Shown here: piece after piece, positions 55,534 through 64,000 of the stretch
Position numbering within the stretch: the first letter of the stretch is position 1
Layout: each line of letters starts with the position of its first letter
From: Actinernus sp. WN-2022
Taxonomy: Eukaryota > Cnidaria > Anthozoa > Actiniaria > Actinernidae
Direction of reading: 5' to 3'
Length of the DNA: 64,000 nt
NCBI GenBank assembly: GCA_030867875.1
Contig: JAOWCC010001634.1
Location: 97,443,321 to 97,507,320, forward strand
Made by a program: the position numbers and the translations under genes
The notes under the pieces: model-generated
Database searches by the model: none
Seen by the model: the letters and a program-made list of their open reading frames with translations, nothing else
What the model was told of the DNA's origin: nothing

Positions 55534-55751
55534 CTAGAATAACAGTACATGTCAGTGTTTTATTTAGTAGACAACTTTATATAGTTACATGTATTATAAT
55601 TATACTGTGCACAAAGTTGTAAACATGTACATGTAAATTGTTTTAAACATTCCATGCTGGATCAATCCAATTACATATATCATAATTAAGGCCGGTATTA
55701 CTTATCAAATTACGTTTTAACAGACTACATTGTTATGTGACATGTACTGAC

Positions 55752-55830
55752 CTGTCTGTTTCTTGACTGTACTCGCAAGAGAGCATTTGCAGCTGCCATT
55801 GCTTCCACCATAAATGTTGCAGTAACAAAA
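55752..55830 (-). CDS. TMEM104: TMEM104 exon (FVTATFMVEAMAAANA)
   Basis: This 79-nt exon runs from the acceptor ACATTCCTACAG to the donor ACAG|GTCAGT, entering in phase 2 and leaving in phase 0. It encodes FVTATFMVEAMAAANALLRV then QSRNRQ, matching the TMEM104 helix FVTTTFVIEAMAAANA. It is the most upstream exon found; the residues before it (conserved GLVYMFNLIVGTGALTMP region) were searched for by eye on this strand to base 64000 and not seen. Confidence 0.92.
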
Positions 55831-56984
55831 CTGTAGGAATGTATCAAAGACATATACTGTAATGCACTTATCAGCGGCCATCCCGGGGGGTGACCACGGG
55901 GACATATGCGGGCATCCCACAGGATTTGCTATTTTCGTAACCAGTTTTTATCCCAGGACTGGGGGACTAGATCCTTTTCACACTTGCCTCGAGGATGGAT
56001 CGATCCATGCATGGGATTTGTAAGAAATTGGTCAGTGGTTTTGTCTTCCAGAACACGTGGAATCTAATCAGGTCTCACTGTATCCTGGGCAGAGAATTGG
56101 ACCCTCAGTGTGGGGCCTGGATAACACACATATATTATGTCAGCGGTGTGCTGTTTCCAATTTGCTCTCAATTTCTCTTGTACTGACACCACAATAAAAT
56201 GTACAACAATTTTTTTTAACTAGTAACTTGAAATTCACAGTTTTGAGAATCGAGAACCATATGCATTCGCAATAAAAATGTCACACCTAAAGTTGTTTAC
56301 TAATCCCTGTACCGACTAGTGGTAGTACTCGAGTTGAAATACTCTCACTAGTTAGCATGCTCTGATCTTCTTCACAAGGGAAATTAATAACACGTTTGCT
56401 TTCTGTCTTTTTAATTTACCCATGTATTTTCCTTATTTCTTTGTAGTCAGCTTTGAATTCATTTCATTTTGGTAGCTTCGACCCAGTAATTATATTCTTA
56501 ATGCCAAACTGGTACTGAATTTAAAAGTCTAAGTAAAGTTCAGCCTCCCTACTGGTCTTGTTGTTCGATCATTTACTGATACTTTTTATTAATAAAAACA
56601 CTTGTGCCCAAAAGCGAACACTCTGTGTTGATTTTATTTACTGGAAATGTTATCACGGAAACTCTTCAAATCTTAACAGTGCAGCATGCTAAGTACATGT
56701 ACATGAAAAAGTTCCTTGATTTTACTGCAGTGAAAACAACAGCAAATTGGAAACAACACACTGCTGACATAATATATGTGCATTTACCAGACCCCACACC
56801 ATCTCCAACTGGGATATAGTGAGATCCAATATAATCAGATGTTGATACGCGAACAACTCAGAGTTGGTCAGGAACAGGTTGGTTCTGTTTGCTAATTTGC
56901 ACACTTTTAAAGCGATTTAGTGGACTACAAGCAAGTATAGAATGTCTAATATTATATTAATTTTATTACATGTATGAACAATTT
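55831..56984. other. Probable TMEM104 intron, nothing recognised
   Basis: No exon with TMEM104 similarity and no clear mobile element was identified in this stretch. Confidence 0.4.
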
Positions 56985-57090
56985 ATTATATGTATATGTT
57001 GTGGTTTCAATTTTTTATTGGTAAATGAGATTTCTTATACCAGTTTCAAATTTTCATACTGGTTTCAAATTTCCATGCTGGTTTCAAATT
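56985..57090. repeat. Left inverted arm flanking the BEL element
   Basis: TGTGGTTTCAATTTTTTATT then AATGAGATTTCTTATACCAG and TTTCAAATTTTCATACTGGT match the complement of 62376-62470. The two arms face each other across 5.3 kb. Confidence 0.82.
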
Positions 57091-57159
57091 TTCAAAATTC
57101 CTAAACTTTTTTTATAGTTCCTTGTATGGCTTCTAACTTCTAGAGCAGAAGTTAGAAGC

Positions 57160-58160
57160 CACCTTAAAGGAAAAGGGATTGGTTCAAAAATCCCCAAATG
57201 TGGGGAGGCTTCCTAAACTTAGCATCATTAAATTCAATGGGATGCCACAAGATTCGGCAGGTGTAAAGTATAGGTCACAGGTCAGGTTGTTAATTCTAAG
57301 ACAAATCCTAACCCTAACCACAAACTTAACCCTAACCATCGGACGAGTTCACAGGTAAACAAGAAGTGACCTGACCTGTGACCTGAACTGTGACCTGACC
57401 TGTGACCTGACCTGTAACCTGACCTGTAACCTGACCTGTACTTTACACCCGCCGCCACACGATTGGGTACGATTCTCAGGTCAATTCAACGCCATGGCGG
57501 AAACACAAAATCTGCCCGCGGTGACAAAGTTCTCACATCTCAAGGAACTTGTGGAGCCGCGAATAAGGAGTGCTATCGACTGCCTTCCATTCACCGACGA
57601 AGGCTACAAGCGGGCCGTGAAATATTAACAAGAGAAATACGAACACCCGAATGAGGTCGCGGGTTCGTATGTGATAAACCTGCTCGAGTTGCTGTGCATA
57701 ACGGAACGTGATGTGTCAAAGATACACGGCGTTTACGAACAGTTACTATTCAATGTTCAAAGCTTGGAAACGCTCGGCAAATTGGATTCTATCCAAGGGG
57801 CAGCATTCTACATTGTGGTAAAGAAGTTAGAGCTTGTGAAAAGCGAGCTAGGACCTTTACTGAACTGTTGACAGCGTTACGGAAATGGACTGAAACAAAC
57901 GCCAATGTGAAAGTGGAGAAACCCAAGCGTAATTCAACTCTGCCTGCTAGTCGAATGTTTCATTCGCACGATAACGACGTCAAATGTGTGTATTATGGTA
58001 GCGGGAATCACAAGCCCACCGCCTGTGAGAAAGTTTCTTCGCCGACAGAGCGTAAGAAAATCTTGATGCAAAAGAGGATGTGTTTCAACTGTGCTAGTGG
58101 TCAACATGCAGCCAACACGTGCAAAGCAAGTCCTCGTGTCAGAAGTGCCATATGAGGCAT
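57160..58160 (+). pseudogene. BEL gag (interrupted)
   Basis: Frames before the MITE read SPNVGRLPKLSIIKFNGMPQ and continue after it with WVRFSGQFNAM, HLKELVEPRIRSAIDCLPFT, typical BEL gag. Bases 57671-57871 continue the helical gag domain. Zinc knuckles follow: the first has lost its second cysteine (CVYYGSGNH..AC), the second is intact (CFNCASGQHAANTC), and the third (CQKCHMRHYTSIC) lies in another frame after a frameshift near 58135. The MITE and several indels break the reading frame. Confidence 0.85.
57255..57454. mobile_element. MITE with internal CCCTAA motifs (copy 2), in BEL gag
   Basis: The ends CGGCAGGTGTAAAGTATAGG and TGTACTTTACACCCGCCG are complementary. CCACAAGATT and CCACACGATT flank it, a 10-bp target duplication with one mismatch. 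The gag frame resumes across it. Internally there are CCTAACCCTAACC and an expanded CTGACCTGTGAC series not present in copy 1 (15505-15685). Confidence 0.9.
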
Positions 58161-58409
58161 TACACCTCAATTTGTCAAGCTTCGGAAGAACCGGGATTGA
58201 CAACCAATATCGGGAAAACATCAGTTGTGCATCCTGTGGTCATCGTGGAGATTAATGGCCGGAAGTTCCGGGCCATGCTTGATAGTGGCGCGAGCCACTC
58301 CTACACTTTGACTGATCTTGTGAAGGCACGTGCCGTCAAGCACGCGTCGTATCGCTACGTTGCTAGGAGTGACCACTACAAAGTTGTCGGAGTTTCAAGT
58401 GAGCCTTAG
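58119..58409 (+). pseudogene. BEL aspartic protease region
   Basis: The frame carries the third zinc knuckle and then VVIVEINGRKFRAMLDSGAS, with the DSG catalytic triad of retroviral-type proteases at 58281. It ends at a stop after VGVSSEP; the protein continues in the frame starting near 58400. The region appears intact around the active site but is cut off from gag by a frameshift. Confidence 0.85.
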
Positions 58410-59711
58410 GGCATTGAAAGGAAATTTCGTTCACGAAGCGAGAATCACAAAAATAAACAAACGCGAGCTATTGACTTTAGACAATCCGCACAACGAGAAA
58501 CGCATCAAGGAACACCAACACTTGCGGGGTGTTGTTCTGGACGACCTGCCCACGAAGGAAAAGCTGCCGGTTCACCTGATTTTGGGTGCAAATGAATTCG
58601 CCAAAATTCGTACCCATATGCAACTACGTGTCGGGAGACAGGGGAACCAGTGGAGGAACTCACTCGCTTCGGGTGGGCCATCATGGCGCCCGGAGTCGAA
58701 GCTGACTGACCTGTCCGCTAGTTTCCTCACCGTCAATTCGACAGTTGACTACGAACAACCGTGTGCTCTAGACGTTCTTGGCTTGGCCGACTTGCCCTCC
58801 GGTGATCAGGATGTGGTCTACCAGGAATTTCGAGAGCAGCTGATACGAGACGACGATGCGGGCTGGTACGAGACCAGCTTACCCTGGAGGGGCAACCACC
58901 CTCCCCTTCCCACCAACCGCACCGGCAGTCTTCGTCAACTACAAACTCTAGTAAGCAAGTTGCGGAGAGCAGGCAATCTGCAGGAATATAATGCTATCAT
59001 TCGCGAGCAACTGGAACAAGGTATAGTAGAAAGAGCTCCTCCCCAAGCGGTGGGAAGAGAATTTTACATGCCGCATCGTGCAGTGATAAGGGAGTGTCGA
59101 GAGCACCAAGCTTAGAGTGGTCGGCCCGCGCTGGGGAGCGAGTTGCTTCGCTAAACGACTGCCTCGACCCGGGTCCATCGTTGTGGGATGTGCTTGTCCG
59201 TGGAAGGTTTCATGCTGTCGCCGTGACCGGAGACCTGCATAAGGCGTTCTTACAGGTGCGCATCAGAGAAGACGAGCGCAATGCGCTTCGGTTCCACTGG
59301 TTACGCAGTCTCGACTCAAAGGAGGTGAACACGCTAAAGTTCACCCGAGTGGTGTGCGGTCTAGCGCCCACTCCCTTTCTGTTAGGGGGAGTGATTGAAC
59401 AGCACCTGGAGAGCTGGCGCGAAAAGCTCCTGGCGAGGGTAAGTGAGATTTTATGTAGTATGTATGTTGACGACCTTATCTCGGGTGGAGCCACGGTAAC
59501 CGAGGCGCAAGACCTGAAACGTGATGCGACGAACATATTCGCCGATGCAGTTCTCCAGCTCCACAAATGCCATTCTAACGCGCCGGAGTTGGAATCTGAT
59601 CCACCCTACGAGACAGAGAGCCCTCTTTCGCCAAACAACAATTGGGTTCCATCGCCGAGGAGGGGTGCAAGCTCCTTGGCCTGGCATGGAACAAAGCTGC
59701 AGACACCCTGA
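58400..59711 (+). pseudogene. BEL reverse transcriptase
   Basis: Bases 58400-59100 encode the protease-RT connector (LHLILGANEF-like: PVHLILGANEFAKI) and the fingers (REFYMPHRAVIRE). Near 59100 the frame shifts and a short deletion removes the first catalytic-aspartate motif of RT. The 59094-59711 frame continues with GDLHKAFLQVRI, VCGLAPTPFLL and the YVDD catalytic box (59463-59474). It ends near PELESDPPYE. With the first motif lost, the enzyme cannot be active. Confidence 0.9.
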
Positions 59712-61006
59712 GCGTTGCTTTTCCAAGAGAAGCGGCGCGGCCAACGAAAAGGGGAATCTTGGCCAAGCGATCCTAGGTAGGTGTACGACCCCCTCGGACT
59801 TGTGGCACACGTCACCCTAGAGGGCAAGCTATTGTACCATGACGCTTGCGAGCTTAGAAAGCGTGGGATACTCCCCTACCAGAAACACTCGCCAAGCGGT
59901 GGAGTAAATGGGAGAGTACCCTACCTGCATGTGTGACGCCAGACTGGTCACTTACCGAGAACCGCTCGATGCTATAGAGCTCCACGGATTTGACAACAAA
60001 AACAACAAGATACTTTATTTGTAACATTCACACACATAAATATACATAATTACATTATGAAAGTACATGAATAGGTTACTGGCAATCTGAAAATAGATAA
60101 ACTAATCGAGTCAGATTGCCACAATGAGTAACTTACAATGTTCGGTCAGGATAATGTCAATACACATTCACAAAACACACTCACAAAGTGAAATAGTAAT
60201 TAAATAAGTGAATACATAAAATAAAAATATGAAATAAACATAAAACTATGGAATAAACATATGAAATAAACATAGGCATCAGCAAGTTTTTGCGCCAGTA
60301 AAACGGAGACTAAATTTACCATAGTTTGTTCTAACTTTAGGTAGGCAGTAGGTTTCTCTTGCTGCCAATCTAGTACTGTAATTATGTCGTGTGCTTGTTC
60401 GTTCAAAGAAGTTAGAAAAAACATTAGGTAACCTGGATGTAAAATAATCATACATAAAAATTGCATTGTGGTAGTAAACTAAATCAAGGAATTTTAGAAT
60501 ACCTAATGCCTTGAAAAGAGGATTAGAGTGCTCACGAAATTCAGAAAATGTCATGATTCGTATGACTTTCTTTTCTAGAGTAATTAGTGGTTGTAGAGTT
60601 GAGGTGTAAGTGTTACCATAGACGATAAGCCCATAGGTTAGAAAAGGAAAGATTTGGAGACGCTAGCGGACGAGGGGTCGCTGCTGTTGTCTACGCCGTC
60701 ATACGTCAACGTTCGGGACTAACTCAGGGACTGGTTTCGGATAAGGCGAGGTTGGCCAAGCAAGGGCTGACAATCCCTAGGCTGGAACTAGTCTCGGGAC
60801 ACATGGCCGTAAACCTTCTACACAACACGCGAGAAGCCTTGGTCGGATTTCCAGTGACCGCGGTCCACTGTTGGCTCGACAGTACGGTGGCGCTTCATTG
60901 GATCCGTAGTGGCGGGGAATATCGTCAGTTTGTGGCCAACCGCGTCCGAAAGATCCAGGCGCACGACATCGATGCCTGGAGACACGTGCCCGCTGGCAAC
61001 CGCTGA
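59676..61006 (+). pseudogene. BEL RNase H / Pao-type region, split by a LINE
   Basis: In shifted frames the region reads LLGLAWNKAADTLSVAFPRE, RPTKRGILAK, then after 59830 WDTPLPETLAKRWSKWESTL and AIELHGF. The LINE at 59993-60650 interrupts the next codons; the frame resumes at 60657 (DAS, GVAAVVYAVIRQRSGL) and runs to 61006 with LTIPRLELVSGHMAVNLL and CWLDSTVALHWIRSGGEYRQ. At least three indels are present outside the LINE. Confidence 0.85.
59993..60650 (-). mobile_element. 5'-truncated LINE inserted in the BEL element
   Basis: On the minus strand the frame 60554-60279 encodes a LINE RT C-terminal region (NPLFKALGILKFLDLVYYHN, TRHNYSTRLAARETY, RTNYGKFSLRFTGAKTC). The 3' end at 59993 is a GTT-rich tail. 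GATTTG flanks both sides (59987-59992 and 60651-60656), a target duplication; the BEL frame is continuous if the insert is removed. It is related to but distinct from the LINE at 30398. Confidence 0.9.
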
Positions 61007-61073
61007 GAATCGAACCCCTGACCTCCCGCACTCTAGACCGTGCTCTACCAACTGAGCTAACCAGTGAGGCGGT
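61000..61073 (-). ncRNA. tRNA-like sequence inserted in BEL integrase region
   Basis: On the minus strand, CTGGTTAGCTCAGTTGGTAG then AGCAC (D-arm and A box), GGGGTTCGATTCTC (T-arm and B box) lie at tRNA spacing with an intervening anticodon-like stem. The two acceptor halves do not pair, and the T stem is imperfect, so it is a tRNA-derived SINE head. Integrase coding before and after it does not join, so a deletion accompanied or preceded it. Confidence 0.65.
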
Positions 61074-61733
61074 ACGCAAACTCGTCAAATCAACCATCAA
61101 GTCATGTTGGGGCTGCAAGCGGTTTCAGGTGCTTGCGCACGCTGCCCCTCCGCCAGATCTGCTGCCGAGAGAGAGAACAGAAAGGTCGACCGGTTGGCTC
61201 TTTGGAACAGGAACGTGGCTGGCGTCAGGGTTGGAGCTGGAGGTCGTCCTCAACGTAATCTAACGGACTGTTGTTGAGCTCGGTCTCCACGTTAATTAAG
61301 GACCACCTCGCACAGTTCAGCCCAGCTGAGCGTGGCCGCTCCCAGGGTTTTGAAAGGCACCGCTGTAACCACGATGGCAAGCCATTGTCCCTGCGCGCAG
61401 ATCGGAGACGTTGTCATTGTGCGCTCCGAAGACAAGAACAGAGGCAAATGGCTCCTTGATATCATTGTAGAGCTGTGTACGGGGCGCGACGGGATTGTGC
61501 GGGCTGCCAAGCTACGGACGGGGAAGAGTTTTCTAGAGCGGGCGGTGCAACACCTTTACCCGCTGGAGCTGTCTTGCGACAGGGCCGTTCTGGCCACCCA
61601 GGCATCGCACGATTCTGAAGCGCCCGCTTCCATGCTGAACCCTGAGGCACCTATCTTCCGCACCAGGAGAAATGCTGCGGTTGCTGCAAATCTTAGAATT
61701 GGAAATCTAGCTCAGTATGAGCAAGAACTATGA
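61074..61733 (+). pseudogene. BEL integrase fragment and C-terminal domain
   Basis: Bases 61074-61260 keep the zinc-binding part of integrase (KLVKSTIKSCWGCKRFQ) and then frameshifted remains. The catalytic core is largely gone. Bases 61374-61733 encode an open 120-residue tail with IGDVVIVRSEDKNRGKWLLD, VRAAKLRTGKSFLERAVQHL and YPLELSCD, the conserved domain found after integrase in BEL/Pao elements. The stop is followed by the untranslated region and the 3' LTR. Confidence 0.87.
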
Positions 61734-61842
61734 ACATTCATATTTTTTTTAGTTTTCAACAGAGATTGTAATGGTTCCTTAAATAGTAAGTCACGGTTTC
61801 TCTTTAGCGCATGTGCCTCCTTGTGAGAGACACATGGGGGAG

Positions 61843-62078
61843 TGTGTCGGGAACTGTAGTTGTTGTGATTGTTAATCCGTGCGTGAAGGAATGTGCCCAA
61901 TTACAATAGAGCATTAGCTATGAAGAGGTTAAATCTTGAGTGACATATGTAAAATGAAGCCTCGTGGCAGAATGAGATATGTGTTTATTAGACAAGTTAT
62001 AAAGAGACGGAATAAAACAAGTGTTAAAACGTGAAAGTGTGGGTCGTCTTTACCGGAATTCTACCCCGATTCCCCACA
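61843..62078 (+). repeat. BEL 3' LTR
   Basis: A purine-rich tract (ACATGGGGGAG) precedes TGTGTCGGGAACTG. The repeat ends GATTCCCCACA, giving TG...CA ends over about 236 bp. It has AATAAA (62012). No matching 5' LTR was found in the window. Confidence 0.8.
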
Positions 62079-62095
62079 AAGCTCTGGTCTTCCAA

Positions 62096-62150
62096 GGCGT
62101 TCTTACTGTCGAAAGGGTTACAGGTTCGAGTCCCACTACCGGTTCACGAA
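62096..62150 (+). ncRNA. tRNA-like fragment next to the LTR
   Basis: ACAGGTTCGAGTCCC (B box) is followed by ACTACCGGTTCACG. No A box is visible; it is only the 3' half of a tRNA-like sequence. Confidence 0.35.
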
Positions 62151-62375
62151 AAAGTGAAACAAAATTAAGCAGTAATGTGTAATTAATGAGTGAATTACAA
62201 AGTTGGTAATTACAAAGTCGGTTGTGTCGGGATAGGGAAGGGAAAAGGGGTTAGGGAGGGGGAAGGAAAATGAGGTTAGGGAGGGGGAACAGTGAGTACC
62301 ATAGAGAGGGAGGGGAGAGTGATAAAATATTTTGCAGGGGAGGGGTGGGTGGAATTTTGTTTTTCTTTTTAAATT

Positions 62376-62470
62376 AAAACCAGTATGAAAATTTGAAACC
62401 AGTATGAAAATTTGGAACCGGTATGAGAAATCTCATACTCAAAAAAAATTTGAACCACGACAAATACATG
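62376..62470. repeat. Right inverted arm flanking the BEL element
   Basis: ACCAGTATGAAAATTTGAAA, CGGTATGAGAAATCTCATAC and TTTGAACCACGACA mirror 56985-57090. Confidence 0.82.
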
Positions 62471-62755
62471 TATGCTACATGTACTACTGTAAACAATTGT
62501 GGCCGTCATTGTTGCTTAAAGTGCAGTATCATGTCAAAAAAATAAAAAATTATATTGTACTATTGTTTGTTTCTCACAAAAAGGTATTAATCTTGCAAAT
62601 CTATTAACATTTCTGGCATTTAATCCCTAATTTTGATTAGTTTTCATGGATCCTGTGACATCATAAGATGAATCAACTCCCTCCCTAGAGAAAACGGAGT
62701 AACTGCAGAATAACCCCTCCGAATAACGAATCTCACAACCAAAGATACGACTGAT

Positions 62756-63236
62756 ACCCCTGACACGTCTGACACCCGTGACACCCCTGACACGTCTGAT
62801 GAACGTGACACCCGTGACACCGATAAACGTGACACCCCTGACACGTCTGATGAATGTGACACCCGTGACACCAATAAACGTGACACCCCTGACACGTCTG
62901 ATAAACGTGACACCCCTGACACCGATAAACGTGACACCCGTGACACATCTGATTAATGTGACACCTGTGAACTGATAAACGTCTATATATACGTCTGATA
63001 TGCATATGATACACGTAATACGTTTGATACATGTACGTCTGATACACCTGATACGTCTGATACACCTGATACGTCTGATACACCTGATACGTCTGATATG
63101 TCTGATACACCTGATACGTCTGATACACATGATACGTCTGATACACCTGATACGCTTGATACGTTTGATACCCCTGATACAGGTACTCCTGATACACATG
63201 ATACGTCTGATACACCTGATATGCTTGATATAAACT
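62756..63236. repeat. TGATACACCTGATACGTC minisatellite (9/18-bp unit)
   Basis: From 62756 to 62960 the units are GACACCCCTGACACGTCTGA-like with GATAAACGTGACACC; from 63000 to 63236 they become TGATACACCTGATACGTC. All are variants of a 9-bp TGAYACNYC word. Long open frames on both strands (up to 190 codons, Ile/Arg- or Tyr/Gln-rich) arise only from the repeat. Confidence 0.95.
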
Positions 63237-63344
63237 AACTAAAATCTTACCCTGAAAAATAAAAAAAAACCTAACCGGTCAGTAAACAAGATCTTACCCA
63301 CCTAGAGCTAGGGTTCTCAAGAAAAACTTCTCAAGAAAATGGTG

Positions 63345-63432
63345 ATGCAAAAAAAAATTGAGAGATTTTCTGGAACTCAAACCCCGCTCCCGCCTACTCA
63401 TAAGGCAAACGTTGCAACCACCACTAAACAAC
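63345..63432 (-). ncRNA. tRNA-derived SINE head
   Basis: On the minus strand, TTAGTGGTGGTTGCAACG (A-box region) and CGGGGTTTGAGTTCC (degenerate B box) are followed by a long T run. No cloverleaf closes. Confidence 0.4.
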
Positions 63433-64000
63433 CATCGTAGCTCATTTGCTGTCAAATTTGTACATTTTAAAACCACTGCTAATTTATGTTAGTTTATATG
63501 ATCATTTCATAAATTAATTAAGTGAGCGATTCCTCTCCTCAGGAACTCTAGGTATTCTGCAACTAAGCCGTGAAAAATGTCCATACAAATATTCTGAGTG
63601 ATACGTATGCATATCTTGTTATTATTCTTACTTAAATAATGTAAATTATATTCAAACTGAAACTGAAAAAAATCCTGATGTACAATTATACCGAGTGATA
63701 CGTCTGATACGCGTATCTTGATACTGGTAACACACATCTGGGAGGGGGTATTCTGCAGTTTTGCCGAGAAAACTACTATGTACAATAAAATCCTGTAGGT
63801 TTTCTTTGTGACATCACAAGATGAATCAATCCTGCAATTTGGGTAGTGTCTATTCTAGTTTAATTTCTGCTCCTGCATGTATTTCCCCCTGTGGCCCTTT
63901 TACTTTTGAAATTGGTCCATTATTGATCCCTAAGTTTTTCCAGCTGGAAGATTGTTTATAAATCTGAGAGACCTGCTGTTTGTCTTGTGACATTCATTGA
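63433..64000. other. No gene recognised
   Basis: AT-rich sequence; a few TGATACGTCTGATACGCG words (63694-63712) are stray units of the minisatellite. No TMEM104 5' exon was seen. Confidence 0.4.

Larger units (their letters stand above)
47765..55830 (-). other. TMEM104: Gene span: TMEM104-like membrane protein (5' exons not found)
   Basis: Eight minus-strand exons (55752-55830, 55446-55533, 52541-52599, 52123-52153, 51627-51726, 50783-50924, 49522-49615, 47765-48501) join with matching phases to 442 codons plus stop. The order and sequence match TMEM104, a multi-pass protein related to the amino-acid transporter (SLC38/APC) fold. The vertebrate protein is about 496 residues, so roughly the first 60-65 residues are missing; they must lie upstream of 55830, probably beyond base 64000 or past the retroelements at 57-62 kb. 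TMEM104 function is poorly known; transport is inferred from fold only. Introns contain MITEs and tandem repeats, one of which overlaps a splice donor. Confidence 0.93.
57130..62078 (+). mobile_element. Defective BEL/Pao LTR retrotransposon (no 5' LTR)
   Basis: Regions in order: gag start (LPKLSIIKFNG, split by a MITE), zinc knuckles, aspartic protease, RT with YVDD, RNase H/Pao region, integrase remnants, the C-terminal domain after integrase, a purine tract, and a 3' LTR. The gag-pol order and the separate conserved C-terminal block identify BEL/Pao. The 5' LTR and gag N-terminus are absent; the sequence begins directly after the left inverted arm. Frameshifts, a deletion in RT, a LINE (59993-60650), a MITE (57255-57454) and a tRNA-like insertion make it inactive. 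It probably lies in an upstream intron of TMEM104. Confidence 0.93.

Noticed and set aside
57934..58221. Minus-strand 95-codon frame
   Set aside because: It is a shadow of the BEL gag zinc-knuckle region on the plus strand.
61000..61073. Functional tRNA gene
   Set aside because: Box A and B are good, but the acceptor halves do not pair and the T stem is imperfect.
62627..63215. 190- and 160-codon frames on the minus strand
   Set aside because: They are translations of a 9/18-bp minisatellite in different frames, with no start context or splice structure.

Overview
This is eukaryotic, metazoan, intron-rich DNA: coding exons are short, bounded by consensus GT/AG splice sites, and buried in AT-rich, repeat-dense sequence. 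A rhamnose-lectin (SUEL) / CUB / discoidin receptor, a clear TMEM104 orthologue, BEL/Pao, Ty3/Gypsy, LINE, Harbinger and Penelope-like remnants, and many palindromic MITEs together suggest an anthozoan cnidarian such as a stony coral. The host is inferred from content only.

Two host genes can be reconstructed. Gene 1 (+ strand, before base 1 to 25407) encodes a type I membrane receptor: end of a discoidin (F5/8C) domain, CUB domain, SUEL lectin domain, Ser/Thr-rich stalk, one transmembrane helix, and a cytoplasmic tail. The tail is spread over six short coding exons plus a three-codon terminal exon. Five of the tail exons (60, 48, 51, 27 and 66 nt) are phase 2-2 and divisible by three, and nearly every tail exon carries a tyrosine motif (YxxV, YxxI, NPLY, NPNY and others). 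The tail is therefore built like a set of skippable signalling cassettes. Gene 2 (- strand, 55830 down to 47765) is a TMEM104-like transporter-family membrane protein. Eight exons join in frame to give 442 codons; the 5' exon or exons (roughly 60-65 residues) were not found. An orphan signal-peptide exon with a good donor lies at 29382-29439 (+).

The rest is transposable elements and satellites. 1-25 kb: receptor introns with a hammerhead/Penelope-like fragment (1.6 kb), a 140-bp tandem repeat (8.0-8.6 kb), a 60-bp minisatellite split by nested DNA transposons (9.6-12.2 kb), a pyrimidine-rich satellite (13.1-13.8 kb), many MITEs, and a 76-bp array (23.5-24.3 kb). 25-34 kb: a decayed Ty3/Gypsy element (- strand) split by about 3.8 kb of nested MITEs and a 5'-truncated LINE. 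34-42 kb: an unclassified repeat family including a 2.4/2.6-kb direct tandem duplication. 42-47.7 kb: LINE tail, MITEs and an internally collapsed Harbinger element. 57-62.5 kb: a defective BEL/Pao retrotransposon lacking its 5' LTR, invaded by a MITE, a LINE and a tRNA-like fragment, and bracketed by inverted repeat arms. 62.7-63.2 kb: an 18-bp-type minisatellite. No CRISPR arrays, operons or bacterial features are present. Exon joins rest on splice consensus and reading phase read by eye; no transcript or database search was available.
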